Assembly: GCA_031002005.1 (NCBI GenBank)
Contig: CM061918.1
Span: forward strand, 63,584,531-63,648,530
Direction: 5' to 3'
From: Vandiemenella viatica
Taxonomy: Eukaryota; Arthropoda; Insecta; Orthoptera; Morabidae
DNA: 64,000 bases
Positions 11,800-23,487 of this stretch are shown in pieces; position 1 is the stretch's first letter, and each line of letters begins with the position of its first letter. The notes under the pieces were generated by a model. That model did not search any database. It worked only from the letters and a program-made list of their open reading frames with translations, and had not been told where the DNA came from. Both the position numbers and the translations under genes were made by a program.

Positions 11800-13170
11800 C
11801 TAAAAGTAAAAAAATGCCGTCCACTAATCACGTTAGGAAAATGCTTCGTGACGAATGGCAAGCTAGAAATAGTGAAAAGTGATAATACAGTTTGTAGACT
11901 CGATAGTCAGAAGCGTGGTCAGAACTTGCAATCAGAGGAAATGAAGTACTGTATAGCCTTATCCATGGTCAGGATGAATAAGTATAATTAGTGGTGGTGG
12001 ATAGGATAGATGTATCTGCTTGGTAAATAAGTCATACGTTAACTTAATAGTGACCTGTGAATTGACTTAGTAGACAAATCGAACCTGCAAACCTAAACAA
12101 TCAAGCCAACTATCCACCATACCTATTATTGCCAACACAAGTGATAATGTGCACAAGCACATTAAATCCTTACAATGTGACAAGTATATACAGCTGGAGG
12201 AAAAGCATAAGTGAGATGTGGATTAGATTGGGAAGATGTGGAACATCATAGGGATAGTACTCATCAGAAGCTAATTGGAAACTTTATGACAAATCTATTT
12301 CAGGATGAAAATACATTTTACCATCAGCAACATTTATATCAATAAGTGACAGAAAATAAAATCAGAGAAACCAGAGACAGGACTAATTATTTTCTACAGT
12401 CATTTCTTCCAAAAACAATTAGGGATGTGAATGGCAAGCATTTATTGATTGAAAAAAAAAAATACTTAGAATCTGAGAGGAGTGGCTCTTGAGAAAGCGC
12501 TCTCCAGGCTAATTTCAAGATAGTCCCATAAAATAGCCCATGGGAACCTCATTTCACATCCCAAATATCTCTTCCTACGAATATGCATGCAGAAATTAGG
12601 ATAGGTGTAATTGACGCTCTGCCATTTACTTTGTAGTGAATTGTGCAGTAATAGTAAGAGATAAAACTGCTGTCACTATAAAGTTGGGAGTGATTATAGT
12701 GTCACACCTGCTTCACCAAGTTTATTGATAACAACATCAATGATTTTATTGAAAAATAGATCAAAATGGAATTGTAGTAAGTTCTCAACTTAATACCTCA
12801 ATCCCTAAAGGCTGTTTGAGAATTGATTTATAAGGAGCATTTAATGAAATTATACTTCAGGTAATCAATGGAATCTGACTGACTGGTGATTTCTACAACC
12901 ATTTTCAGTGTTCCTGTTTCTTGACTGTTGGCAGCAATATCACTTTTCATGTAGTTGGCTTCTAAAATCCATTTGTAAAGCATAAAAATCTGATTCAACA
13001 TCCACCCAGCATACACCTTTTTTGGCTCCAAATACATGTTTCTAAGTTTTCATCAGCTAATAAATCACTTAAAGTTATAATTATAATACCAGATCCTAGA
13101 CAATTGGAAAATTAGCTACTATGGTGTCACAATGTGATATATAATTTCTATCTTTGCGAAACATACAACT
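11800..13170. other. Unassigned, downstream of the host gene
   Basis: No coding or repeat signature recognised. It lies beyond the likely poly(A) site of the minus-strand LRR gene. Confidence 0.3.
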
Positions 13171-13176
13171 TGATGG

Positions 13177-13182
13177 TTTATT
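13177..13182 (-). terminator. Poly(A) signal of LRR gene
   Basis: AATAAA on the minus strand about 130 bp after the stop codon of the terminal exon, giving a short 3' UTR. It is the first canonical hexamer downstream of the stop. Cleavage site not visible. Confidence 0.5.
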
Positions 13183-13313
13183 TTTTTATCTCCCCCCTCC
13201 CCCCCCAAGTATGCAGGGATGTGGAATTATAAACATTAAGACACTTTGTGTTAGCATTCCGAGAAAAAGTTTTGTGATACTGAAAGACAAACATTGGATT
13301 TATAATTCTGAAT

Positions 13314-13539
13314 TTATATGATTCCAGACAAGAAATTGGTAAGGAACACAGAAGTTACCATCCCAATCATTCCTATTCCCAAGTAAATCAAATTGTTCTT
13401 AGTCACGTTATTGCCTTTGGAATGAGAATCAGGAAAGAGCTCCTGAAAGGTTGGTGCATACACCACCAGGTCTGGCATCTCTTTCTTCAGCTGCTTTAGT
13501 ACTCTTTTGTTTAGTTCACACGCTGCCACATTCAGATAT
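13314..13539 (-). CDS. LRR gene terminal exon with C-terminal hydrophobic anchor
   Basis: The exon starts after a polypyrimidine tract and CACAG acceptor and ends at TAA (13316-13314). It completes the LRR begun in the previous exon (YLNVAACELNKRVLKQLKK), continues with DLVVYAPTFQELFPDSH, and closes with about 22 hydrophobic residues (LIYLGIGMIGMVTSVFLTNF) only a few residues from the stop. This is the layout of a tail-anchored membrane protein, with the LRRs facing the cytosol if so. The first base completes an Arg codon split across the intron. Confidence 0.85.
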
Positions 13540-13559
13540 CTGTGGGAGAAAAAAATGTG

Positions 13560-14260
13560 AAATGCATAGTCTGACTGCTTATTATAGCACTGACAGAATT
13601 TACACAATCAAGAGCATGATTTAAAATGGCCAATATAAAGGTGTCTTGTTGATTATATATAAATATATATTAAACATTTGGACAGGAGAAAAACCACCGC
13701 TTAACATAGAAGTGGATTCCTGCGGCGTCGATACACAAAAGAAACACGTACACACATAGAAAAATTTTCAAGTCTATGGCCCTTCTTCAGTAGTAGTGGA
13801 TGGCTGCATGTTGGATGCCAGCAGCCAACTGAGTAATCCCGCCAGGCCAGTAGCTCATGGTGGGGGGAGGGGGGGGGGAACAACATGGCAGGGAGTGAGG
13901 GAGGGTGGTAGAAAGGCATATATATATATCACTGGCCATCAGAATAAATGGAAACAGGTAATCGGTATTCACCCAGAACCCTGACCACCCTGTATCTTAT
14001 CATGCCACCATTCACAGCACCAACAATCTTAACACGTTTCGCAGTCCATGCATCAGAGTTCTCTCGGACAAAAGCAGCATTTCGGAACTCACCAGAGCCT
14101 ATCTTTTATAGTTTGTAACTTCGAATTTTGCTTAATTTTAATTTTTAACAAATTTTTATTTCGCTTATGTCTCAGTTTTCTTTTTTGCACATACATCTAT
14201 TACTTAATAGGCAATTTAGGACCATTAGCTGTCGGCCGTGCTTCCGTGATGGGTCCCTGA
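13560..14260. repeat. Left half of a repeat split by a hAT element
   Basis: The segment at 13805-13880 (AACTGAGTAATCCCGCC, GTAGCTCATGGTGGGGGG) is similar, in inverted orientation, to 15235-15330 (CATGAGCTACCGACC, CACTCAGTTGACATC). G and C runs follow both. A second identifiable unit is not seen, so the family is unknown. It lies in the last intron of the LRR gene. Confidence 0.4.
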
Positions 14261-15145
14261 TAGTGTTGCCACCTTACGAAAACAAAAGTCGCTAAACCTA
14301 GTCTAAAAACTCACTAGATTACGGGATATTTAGAACTAAAAGATTCGCTAGAAATCGCTAAACAAAATAACGGAAAATGTTAATTTAAGTAATATAAAAT
14401 TTTTTTAATAATTGATATTTTAATTAAATTCAACATAATATTGTATTAAAATCAACATCAGATTCTTCAATCGGTACTTATTCTTCATCATGTTGGTCTA
14501 TCGTTGGAGTTGCGGAACTGGAGATGTGAAAGGATGAAATTAATTGTCAGTCACAGTTTTAAAAGAATTGCAGCAATCACATCAGCCGGAACCTCGTAAC
14601 TGTGGCCTTTTTTTCACAATTTTTAACTGATTCCTGGTATAAAAAGAAAGCTATTCGTATTTGCAGCCATCATATTTTCTCAATTTATTTTTAACAATGT
14701 TCATTGTACTGAAAATCCTCTCTACTGCGGCATTCGATTAAGAAAGTGATAAAATCAGATAATTCCAGAAAGGTATTTACTCCAGCAGCTTTCTTGTATT
14801 TTCGAACTTCAGCCCAAAATTCAATGAAATTGTTTGTAATTTTCCATTCAACATAATTAATGCCATGCCATTGCTGTAGGGATTTGTCTTTTTTTTTTCG
14901 TCATCAAATCCGAATCTGAGGTAAGATCTACTATTTTGTTGTCTTTACCCTGGCGAAGAGTATTTTCCACAGTCAAAAGACACATTTTCTCCCAAATAAC
15001 GTGGTTTATTTTTCGAAACTCTGCAAGGTTGAATATCACTAAAAATCACCAAATATATTTTTAGCGATAACATTTTTATAAATATCGCTGTCGAACTTCA
15101 AAATTCACTAAATCTAGCGACAAAATCGCTAAGGTGACAACATTG
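14261..15145 (-). mobile_element. hAT element, internally deleted
   Basis: 885 bp bounded by imperfect inverted termini (TAGTGTTGCCACCTTA at the left; the right end reads CAATGTTGTCACCTTAG on the minus strand) and a perfect 8-bp target duplication GTCCCTGA at 14253-14260 and 15146-15153. Subterminal TCGCTA/TAGCGA motifs recur inside both ends, as expected for transposase-binding repeats. A transposase C-terminus remnant lies inside. Confidence 0.9.
14650..14840 (-). pseudogene. hAT transposase dimerisation-domain remnant
   Basis: The minus strand reads FWAEVRKYKKAAGVNTF and LELSDFITFL in one frame and then NAAVERIFSTMNIVKNKLRK in another, the hallmark hATC dimerisation block that ends most hAT transposases. 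A frameshift separates the two parts. The zinc finger and catalytic residues are absent. Another minus-strand frame at 14857-15039 may be upstream transposase but is not diagnostic. Confidence 0.8.
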
Positions 15146-15153
15146 GTCCCTGA

Positions 15154-15800
15154 GGACAGGTTTGTTATCTATTTATTAGTGTTTTCTAGCTTGTGGCTTT
15201 CAACCCCCACCCTCACTCCCCGCCATGTAGTTCCACCCCCCCCCCCCCCCCCCCCACACACACACACCCCTGCCATGAGCTACCGACCTGATGTGCTCAC
15301 TCAGTTGACATCTACTGCCAGTATTTGTTATTTCAATAATATAATTTTGAACAAATACCTATTTTAAGATTATTGGCTACATAATTTACAACTTTTACTT
15401 ATTACTAACTATTAACATTTTTACATATTTTAAGAGATAACAATGTTTTACTTACTGTCCATAAATGTATCTATGCCAGAATATGCAGAAGCAGCTAGAG
15501 ACTGCAACTATTATCTATTATTTGTGTTATTGCAATGTCAGACCATATTTTATGCATCGGACTATAGTTCATGTGAGCACTAGTAAAGAACTTATACATA
15601 CACTATATACTTTTATAAATGTTGGTTTAGCAAGTTCTTTTTGTAGATAAAATTTTCAGTGGTGTTACTGCGAAATTGTCCATTTAAAGCCTTTAATAAG
15701 GTATAAGCACTCCTCTCCGAAGACCAGCTGGTTGCGTTTTCAGCATGATATATGACTCGCTGATTGAGCGCTTAGACACGCATTCACTTGTGGCTGCTCT
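15154..15800. other. Unassigned; includes right half of split repeat
   Basis: 15154-15330 is the partner of 13560-14260, with a C-run at 15234-15254 and CA repeat. 15330-15800 shows no recognised feature. Confidence 0.3.
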
Positions 15801-15814
15801 CAGGTGTTACTCTG

Positions 15815-16830
15815 TGACCTTATTTATTTATTTATTTATTTGTCGTATGGCCTTCCTCTTGTTTTTTCTAAACTTTGCATGAATCTCTCCTTTTGCAATT
15901 AGGATACGTTTTGCGTCACTTCATCTAGTTTGCGCCATAGCTGCTCATTTTTTAGTATGTCTTCCATTTTCATGTTTCTTAGTTCATGAAATCCTATGTT
16001 TCTGGCTTCTGCCATTTGTGTGCAAACACAGATGACTTGCTCTGGTGTACCCTCTTCCCTGCACTCACACAAGCTTGTATCTTTTAGTCCTCTTTTATGT
16101 AGTAGGCTGGGATATAGCCCGTGTCCAGTGATGTAATGAATAAGTTCAGTTGACGGATCTAGGTGACGAATTGTTGGCCAAATATTGTAGGTTCTCCTGC
16201 CAGTCATACTATGTGACCACTGTTGTTGCCATTCTTCCATCAAGACTGTTTTTATACCCCGTGCTTCTGTAACCGGTCTTCCTAAAATTTGTTCTACTTT
16301 TTTGGAGTCACCCGCTCGTAGCCAATAGTGTGCCCCTTTCCTTCTAACTTCTAGGTCAAGTGACCAAGCGCCCAACACAACCAGCAGAGAGTTGGTTGCT
16401 GTTGTGCTATATGCACCACTTAATCTTATCAGTACACTTCTTTGTATGCTTCTTAGTGCCTGGCGAGGTTTAACTTGTCATAGCTTAGGCACCCAACTGC
16501 TAGCAGCATATCCCACAATCGAGGATAATATACTGTTGTGATACCTCCTTATTATGGACGTTTGAAGATGAAATCTTCTTTGCCTAATACTGATCAGTTT
16601 GTTCATCACTATTTTGGAATAACTGCACACCTCTGTTATATGGTCAGCAAAGTTTAGTTGCTTGTCTAGCGTGACTACCAGGTATTTACAAGTTCTAGGT
16701 CTTTTTATGCAGACGTTGTTAACTTTTAGTATTGGATTTCTCTTGGAGCGGCTAGTGTGAACCATGAATTGAGTCTTGTATGGTGCAAGGGTTAATTTCA
16801 CTTTAGAGCACCAGTTTTGTAAATGTTATA
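15815..16830 (-). mobile_element. R1/LOA-type LINE, 3' end
   Basis: A 5'-truncated non-LTR element on the minus strand, with RT C-terminus, a downstream CCHC-like domain and a terminal tail of AAATA units (plus-strand TATTTATTTATTTATT at 15819-15841). Truncation near 16830. It lies in the last intron of the LRR gene, same strand as the gene. Confidence 0.75.
15899..16801 (-). pseudogene. R1/LOA-type RT C-terminus and Cys/His domain
   Basis: The first part (16801-16478) shows NPILKVNNVCIKRPRTCKYL (thumb lead-in), LNFADHITEVC, and RRYHNSILSSIVGYAASSW, blocks typical of R1/LOA-clade RTs. After a degraded 100 bp, 16378-15899 encodes LDLEVRRKGAHYWLR, WSHSMTGRRTYNIWP, LIHYITGHGLYPSLLHKRGL and CECREEGTPEQVICVC, the conserved C-terminal zinc-knuckle domain of that clade. 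The catalytic FADD block is upstream of the truncation, so no activity is possible. Confidence 0.82.
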
Positions 16831-17448
16831 ATGCCATTCTGGATAAAGGAAACAAAGAAACTGCCATGAGGCACTGAAAACAAGATAGGATAGGGGGGGG
16901 GGGGGAAGAACAGATACCCATCACTTACCACATATGAAGGTAGAAGGACAAGACAAACAAGGAAACATTTGTGTTCCACTGTACAATTCTTACATAAACA
17001 TTTTACTCACACAAATTTTCACTCAATACACTCTGTGTGTTTTGTTCAGCTTAGTTGTATTAGTGATTTTTTTCTGTCCCTGAACTACAAAGGCTTTGAC
17101 AGAAATGATTTGACACATTCTTCTGCCTATCCCTTTGACAAACTTGGGTGACTTCAGAGATCTTTTGGCTGGTGTGCCAGAAATAAACACCTGGGACCTA
17201 CTTTGTGGAGTTCAGCTACAATGTTTTTTAACGGTGTTAGAAAACCAAAAAAAAAAAAAATGGAATTATTAGATAATACACAGATTCAAGATCAAGATCC
17301 CTGAAATGTCTGATCAGTAAAGCAGATCTCAGCCACAGGAATATAAGTGCTTGTTTCAGAACTTAATTTAAAATGTAATGAAACTAAGGAAAACGGAAAT
17401 GGATTTAGGCAAAATAAATGACAATGCAAGGGAAAATGAATCATCACT
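16831..17448. other. Unassigned intron sequence
   Basis: Poly-G run at about 16889-16903 and poly-A at about 17249-17263. No recognised coding or mobile element. Confidence 0.3.
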
Positions 17449-17716
17449 CAGTGGCGGATCTACAAATTTTCCAAGTCGGGGAAAAAACTTGAGATTGCCG
17501 CCCCTTCAAACATGAATTTGCCGCCTGGGGCAGTACAGAGCTATTATTTGATTTTGCCGCCCTCTTATAGTTTCCGCTTGGGACAGTAGAGCTAAAAAGA
17601 GGTAACCGTCACACGAATTTGCCATTTACCGCTCCTTTAAACATGATTTTGCCGCCCCCCTGAAATTGTCGCCCGGGGCAAGCGCCCCGGTTTGAACTCC
17701 CCTAGATCTGGCACTG
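17449..17716. mobile_element. hAT-type MITE
   Basis: 268 bp with ends CAGTGGCGGATCTA and TAGATCTGGCACTG and a perfect 8-bp duplication TCATCACT at 17441-17448 and 17717-17724. The interior has several degenerate repeats of a TTGCCGCC-type unit. The right duplication abuts the first base of the Penelope-like element, so the MITE landed at or next to the end of that element. Confidence 0.88.
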
Positions 17717-17724
17717 TCATCACT

Positions 17725-18987
17725 CACCAAAGTTGAAGGCTGCGACGAGAGAAAAACACATATAATGTACACTAAAATAAACAATATTTTGGTTTTACAC
17801 CATATTCAAGTTGTAGGGAACGAGGCAGGTGGTTCAGGAGGTGTGCACATGCTGAAGTTAAACACATGACTGAGCAAATTATCGATATGTCAGGAGAGAC
17901 TGAGATGTTACATATAAATATATATGTTGCAGGTAGTAATAGAATTAATAATATAACCAAAGGGTACAGAATATAAAACAAAAAATAAATAATAAACAAA
18001 TAAATTTTGAATAAATTTGTAACTAGTTAAAAATAACAATGATAATATACTGTTAATAATGAGTGATGGGTCAAAAAAATGGAATTTTATCAGTGGTTGA
18101 AGCCAGGTGGGTGTCTGGTATCTAGGATATTTTGGTATGCAAGATTCCATCTCCGAAGTTCTGAAGTGTTAGTGGTTTTGGGAAAAACTCCAATTGCTCT
18201 CACGGTGAAACAGTTATTGAGGTTGTTAGAATTGAGGTAGTTAGCATGTTCTGGTATTGGAAGGTATAAATTGTGGGTGTGGACTGCTACAATATATTGC
18301 AACCCTACTACAGTGAAAACCTTCCCCATCATTAGACATGCCATGTGCTCCACAACACATATCATATACCAGCTAACTTGCCTCCAGTGTACCAGTTCCC
18401 ATATAGGCCTCACTACACAACAACTCTCAGCCAGAATGAATGGCCACAGAGAAACAGTCCACACCCGAAATATATACCTTCCAAAACCAGAACAAGCTTA
18501 CTACTGCAATTGTAACAACTTCAATGACTGTTTCACTGTGAGAGCAAATAGTTTTTTCCGCTTCAGAACTTCGGAGATGGGAACTTGCATCCCAAAAAAT
18601 CCTAGATACCAGACACCCACTTGGCCTCAACCACCGATAAAATTCCATTTTTTGACCCATCACTCTTTATTATCAGTATATTATCATTGTTATCATTTAA
18701 CTAGTTACAGATTTCTTCAAAATTTATTTGTATATCATTTATTTTTATTTTTTATTTTAGCATTCTGTAGTCTGTGATTACATTAAATTCTATCACCACC
18801 TGCAATATATGATGTAACATCTCAGTCTTTCCCGACATATTGATAATTCACTCAGTCACACCTCCTGAACCACATGACGTTCCTTACAACACGAATAAGG
18901 TGTAAAATCAAAAGATTGTGTATTTAAGTGTAAGTCATATTTGTTTTTCTCTCGTCATAGCCTTCAACTTTGGTGAGTGATGAGTCA
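17725..18987. mobile_element. Palindromic Penelope-like element (PLE-1), endonuclease region only
   Basis: The left arm (17725 to about 18290) and right arm (about 18290 to 18987) are reverse complements over most of their length: both outer ends read CACTCACCAAAGTTGAAGGC outward-in, and the arms share AATTTTGAATAAATTTGTAA-like and GGTGTCTGGTATCTAGGAT segments. Each arm carries the C-terminal endonuclease coding and 3' UTR of a PLE, head to head. No RT coding is present. Confidence 0.8.
18271..18777 (+). pseudogene. Penelope-like GIY-YIG endonuclease, right arm
   Basis: The frame contains THIIYQLTCLQCTSSHIGLT, the PLE version of the GIY-YIG core, followed by LSARMNGHRETVH carrying the conserved Arg and His of the nuclease. 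This is the DNA-nicking domain used for target-primed insertion. The open frame begins near the palindrome centre, so its N-terminal part is not a real protein start, and RT is absent. The left arm holds only the C-terminal part on the minus strand (SEMESCIPKYPRYQTPTW). Confidence 0.75.
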
Positions 18988-19354
18988 TTTTCCCTTTTCT
19001 TGTCATTTATAGTTTAAAATGTAACAATCATATTGTAGTCTTTTCACCACTACTTGCAGCTATAAAAGTATGCTATGTGTGCCAGTTTATTACAGTGAAT
19101 CCACAATGTAAAAGAATCACACTTATTATTATCAACACTATTTTTCCACTCTTATTCACTTTCTTATTTCATCAATATCCACTCACTAAAATCAATATTA
19201 GAATATAACTTACACTTTCAGAAAAGTACTATACGAGTTATTGGCCACTCAAAGATTCGAATCACTGACTTTAAAAAATCCATTTCTATACAAACTTGTT
19301 AATGCCCAATTATAGTTTCACACACACAGTACAATCACAGAACATATTACATAC
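18988..19354. other. Intron sequence downstream of exon 19355-19582
   Basis: AT-rich, no recognised feature beyond the adjoining splice donor. Confidence 0.4.
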
Positions 19355-19582
19355 CTTAGTTTGATAAGCTTTGCAGGAATCCTTTCAAAAGGAAAAGTAC
19401 TGGCATCACGACAAAAGGCAAAGCTGAGTGTCTCCAGCTTGGATATATCAAGTATATATTCCAGTCCAGGGTCTAGGGTTTTTAAGTCCCAACACTCAAG
19501 TGATAACTTCTGTAGATTTGGCACCTTTGTAACATATGCTAATGCTGCTCCATGCATGCCTTGACAACAGTCCAAACCAAAC
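19355..19582 (-). CDS. LRR gene internal exon (228 bp)
   Basis: The exon is flanked by TTCACACAG acceptor and GTATGT donor. It encodes FGLDCCQGMHGAALAYV, then VPNLQKLSLECW and ISKLETLSFAFCRDASTFPF, then LIKL: successive LxxLxLxxC units of the RI/AMN1-like LRR kind, about 25 residues apart. Length is 76 codons with phase matching both neighbours. The join to the upstream exon 30.7 kb away gives an uninterrupted repeat (RLRYLE-K-FGLDCC), which supports direct splicing, although an unseen phase-compatible exon cannot be excluded. Confidence 0.85.
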
Positions 19583-19826
19583 CTGTGTGAACAATGACTA
19601 TATAAATGACTTCTATTTTAAAAAGCACATAAAAGCAAGTAGTTTTTTGCAGACAGTGTGAGTCGGCAGGAGGCTAGCTAGTGCAATTTGAGCAGTATGC
19701 GGTTATCTCAGCAGCCTTGACCAGTCTGTTCTCACACAACTCACAATTAGAAGTAGTCATTTGTGGACAGGAGAGCATAATATTCACATTTTTTCCATAG
19801 CTATCTAAATTCAGCTAAGCAGGGAT
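19583..19826. other. Intron sequence upstream of exon 19355-19582
   Basis: Nothing recognised apart from the splice acceptor pyrimidine tract. Confidence 0.4.
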
Positions 19827-21214
19827 TGTAAGGACATTGGCCAATACCGGGGCTGAAGTATCGCCTTAGTGCCTTAACTTACACTCTTGTAGACTCACAG
19901 TTCTCAGTAATACTTGCTTAAATTTGATTTGATTTAATTTGACCATGTAGCCAGGATGACTCAACTGAATGTCTTCGGTCGCCACAAAATTTGATACCCC
20001 CAAATTTTGAAAAGGGTTTTATGCTAACTACTGAAGAACACAGGTTCACTGTTAGAAAAATCCAAAGTTTTATTTTCAAAGTCAAAAGTTCAAAATAGTA
20101 TTTACAGTTGAGCAGGCATATCGAACTCTCTTTTCCAAAAATTACAGATTGTGGAGAGAAAACTAACCGACCGAAACCCCTTTTGCAAAATTAAAAGTTC
20201 TTAACAGTCATTGAAGTTGCAATATAACACGACACGATCCAACATGATTGAACTAGCCCGCATGGCGAGTTACAACCACACGAGACGAACGACAGACGGA
20301 CGCAGGTTCACTCACATAATGCTAGGCAGGAACAGACCGCGGACAGGAACAGACCACCGGCAGGAACAGACCGCGGACAGGAACAGACCAAACCTAATGG
20401 CGGCGGGGTCTTTTATCGAAACCACGAGAACCAGTGACGTCAGCAACTGTATCACATCTTTTTGCTTCCGCGTAGCTCAAAGTATGTGTAATTTATTTCA
20501 CTATACCGATTATTAACAATGTTCAAACTTTGACCGTATCTGGACTTATCTACTAGAAGTCCGACGGCAGTCTCTTGAGAAATTTAGAGTAATTAATTTT
20601 AGAGTTTTAGCTGTTTAAGACTCTGCGTAGTGATACATTCAAATTTGGGTAAAATCCCTAAGTGTTCTAGAACTTTTTACGCGCGTGCACAACAATCCGC
20701 GACAATCTATTTTACAAAAACTTAATTTCCGGACAAATGCTTAAACTTTTGATGAAAACCCATATATGTATGAACTTGTCTTAATTAGGGCTATCTGCTA
20801 ATGTAAAATTTAAATTGATATCTCTTTTAATAAAAAAGCTTATTTTTTTCTCTTAATTAAAATCGCTAATTAGACTTTGCTGAATTACTTAATTTTATTT
20901 CCAAAATATCGGGGATAGTGCTGACTACAGCTGGTGATAAAAGATCAGTTGTCGCTTTACTGGATTTAAAGATATTGCGAATCTTAGGATTTCACTATTC
21001 TGATCGCGTGTTTCAAAACTTGAACAAACGGGAATATCTCTTAAACCAAACGTTTCCCGATATGATAATTACACTTTAAAATGATTTTTATAATGAATTA
21101 CAACTGTGAGCAAGATTACAGGGAAATTACTTAAAGTTGAAAACTGTACTTCTCGAAATTTCTAAGTCCCGCCTAAGCAAAACTAGAATTTGCCAAAATT
21201 CTAAGGTGCTTACA
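19827..21214 (-). mobile_element. Solo LTR, family B, copy 1
   Basis: 1388 bp. On the minus strand it starts TGTAAGCACCTTAGAATTTT and ends GGCCAATGTCCTTACA, with a 4-bp duplication GGAT at 19823-19826 and 21215-21218. The same family occurs at 40970-43020, 44941-46266, 57871-59953 and (fragment) 60955-61806. Near the 3' end it has an AATAAAACTTTGGATTTT-type poly(A) region and a phrase TTGTGGCGACC shared by all copies. No internal coding domain is attached. Confidence 0.8.
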
Positions 21215-21427
21215 GGATATCATTCTAATGGACTACATTAAACAGTTATGATACAAAATCTTCACAGGATTTCCGCTGGATAATATTATCAAAAGACAAG
21301 CTTTCGGCGGCTTGCTCTGCCGCCATCATCAGGTCTATTGTACTTATGAGAACAACTAGAACTGCACTAGATCGCGGATCCATAGCGGGCCAGGATTGTA
21401 TTGTCTTCTGATTGGCTGACTACAATG

Positions 21428-22222
21428 CTCATATATATTTGTTGAAAAAAATATTATGGTAAACTTTTACAGTTTTTTTTTTACAATAATAACACCATTT
21501 CTCTGTCCTGTCACGGGAATGCAGTACCGTCATCAGTCCACTCTTGTTACACTGACCAGAAAAGTCTGTAACAATAACATTTTAGTATCATTAATCTTAT
21601 CAGCTAGATCAAAACAAAGCATGAAAAAAAAATAGGTTGCAACAAAAATTTCTAAATTTTAACCTCCAGACTCATCGGAGTACATAGCTAACAGGTATTT
21701 ACAAATGTTAACTTTATCATCATTGTAATTACTTTCTTGGTTAGTCGCTGGGTGTTGTGATAACTTGCATATTTATTAGTTACTGCATGTCTTCTCGGTT
21801 ACCATGTCTTTTTCTTAGTTACTACCTGTCGTCGTATTTTCTATGATGATGCTCCCTTTTATTGTTTTATTTTTATATTCTTCCTTTTTTGTATCGTAGC
21901 TAGGATACACGATCGTCTTTAACTAATGAGTGAGTAAATCTTCAGCTTACTGCTTCCTCGACTCTTTCTTCATACTTCAAATGAATAATAAACTTATATG
22001 ACTTAAATCCTTTTTTATTATCATGTCATAATATCCTAAATTATCCGAATGTTTACAAGTTCTTTCAGCAGCAATCTAAAGTTCAAAGCAAACACACCAA
22101 CAGTTTTTATCAAATTTGTCCTATCTTATATCTATCTTCCCTTTTTTTATATATATATAAACATTACCCTAGCTACCAATTTCACAGAGTAATTATTTTC
22201 TTTAGGTAGCCTGTTATATTAC
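21428..22222. mobile_element. About 795-bp insertion in PLE-2 left arm, type unknown
   Basis: The left arm matches the right arm up to TGACTACAATGC at 21427 and resumes at CATCCTGTGTCC at 22223. In the right arm only about six bases separate these phrases. The extra block starts TCATATATATTTG and ends TTATATTACA and includes a GTTACTxx(C/T)GTCTTCTCGGTTAC-like repeat near 21780. No termini of a known family were identified. Confidence 0.55.
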
Positions 22223-22594
22223 ACATCCTGTGTCCATAATTGATCGGCTCTGGCATGAGCTGTAGATCTGCTAGCGCCATCCTACTATCCATCAGCTAAA
22301 AACGTGGTTGTTTTAGAATGGAAAAAAGGTGGTTTTCACGCATCAATGTTCACATTGCGTCACAGTTCACATTATTCTGAAACAGACATATCCCAATAGC
22401 TTGTTTAATGATCCCAAAAACACACAGCTACAACTTTCACATTATAGAACTGTCATCATTACCATGCAATTTACTAACCATTGCTAAAGTGGGCAGTGTA
22501 TAGTGAAGTTTTGTCTTTCAACATTTACTTCCATTATATACGATGTTTTATCTCGAGAATCCATAGGAAGCCATGCGGTCTTCTGATTGACTGA

Positions 22595-23465
22595 CTACAG
22601 TCCCGGTTCCATTCTGTTTGACAGTAATTGGTCGGCTACGGAACCAGCTGTAGACGGGGTAGGACGAATCTGCCACAGCAAATGGCGCTCCTCCTCCCTC
22701 CTATCATCCGTCAGTGAAATACTTGGTTGTTTTAGAATGGCAAAAGCAGGTTTCTGCACGTCACTGAGCCACAGGCCCAAGTCCCTGTTCACATTATTAT
22801 CATTCAGATGTATCTCAATAGCTTCTTTAATGATGGACTCCCAAAAGAAAGAAGACTTAGCTAGAACTCTCCCATTATCAAAATCGATACTGACCATTTT
22901 TGATCACGTATTGTGCCACGGCAGATTTTTTATGTTGAAACAGCTGGATGTTGCACTGATGTTCAGTCACACGGGTGTTGATGGTGTGGATGGTTTGGCC
23001 AATATAACACTTGCCACATTGGCACGGTATGCTATAGACTCCCGGCGTTTTTAAACCCAAATCATCCTTCACAGGATGCAGCATATCCTGTATTTTGGCA
23101 GGAGGGCGGAAAATGGATTTTATTCTGTGTTGTGCCAAAATCCTGCCAATTTTCCCAAAGATGTTACCTGCATATGGGATGCAGGCAAGATCTTTAGGCT
23201 GTTTCTCTTGCTCAAAATTATGTTTATCTGCCGTTTTTCGAAGTGCTCGTTCTGTCACATGGGATTGGGTATCCATTCCACATGAAGGTGTGGTGCAGAT
23301 GTTCAAGCTTGGCTGGCAGATTGACAGCGTCTGAAATCTCCCTTGCTCTGTGTACCAACGCGTACAACACTGTGTTCTTCTACACAGGATGGTGGAAGCT
23401 TTTGGTGTGTAAGTAGCAGTCTGTGTGTGTTGTTTTCCTGTACACACTATGTGACAGGGTTCCAT
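22595..23465 (-). pseudogene. PLE-2 GIY-YIG endonuclease, inverted left arm
   Basis: The minus-strand frame contains GVYSIPCQCGKCYIGQTIHT, a clear GIY-YIG core, then TRVTEHQ, and in a second frame ESIIKEAIEIHLNDNNVNRD with the conserved catalytic Glu region. A frameshift near 22890 separates the two parts. It matches the right-arm copy closely. At 23487 the homology ends and plus-strand PLE N-terminal coding begins. Confidence 0.85.
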
Positions 23466-23487
23466 CAGGTCTCTGCTGGATTAGGAT

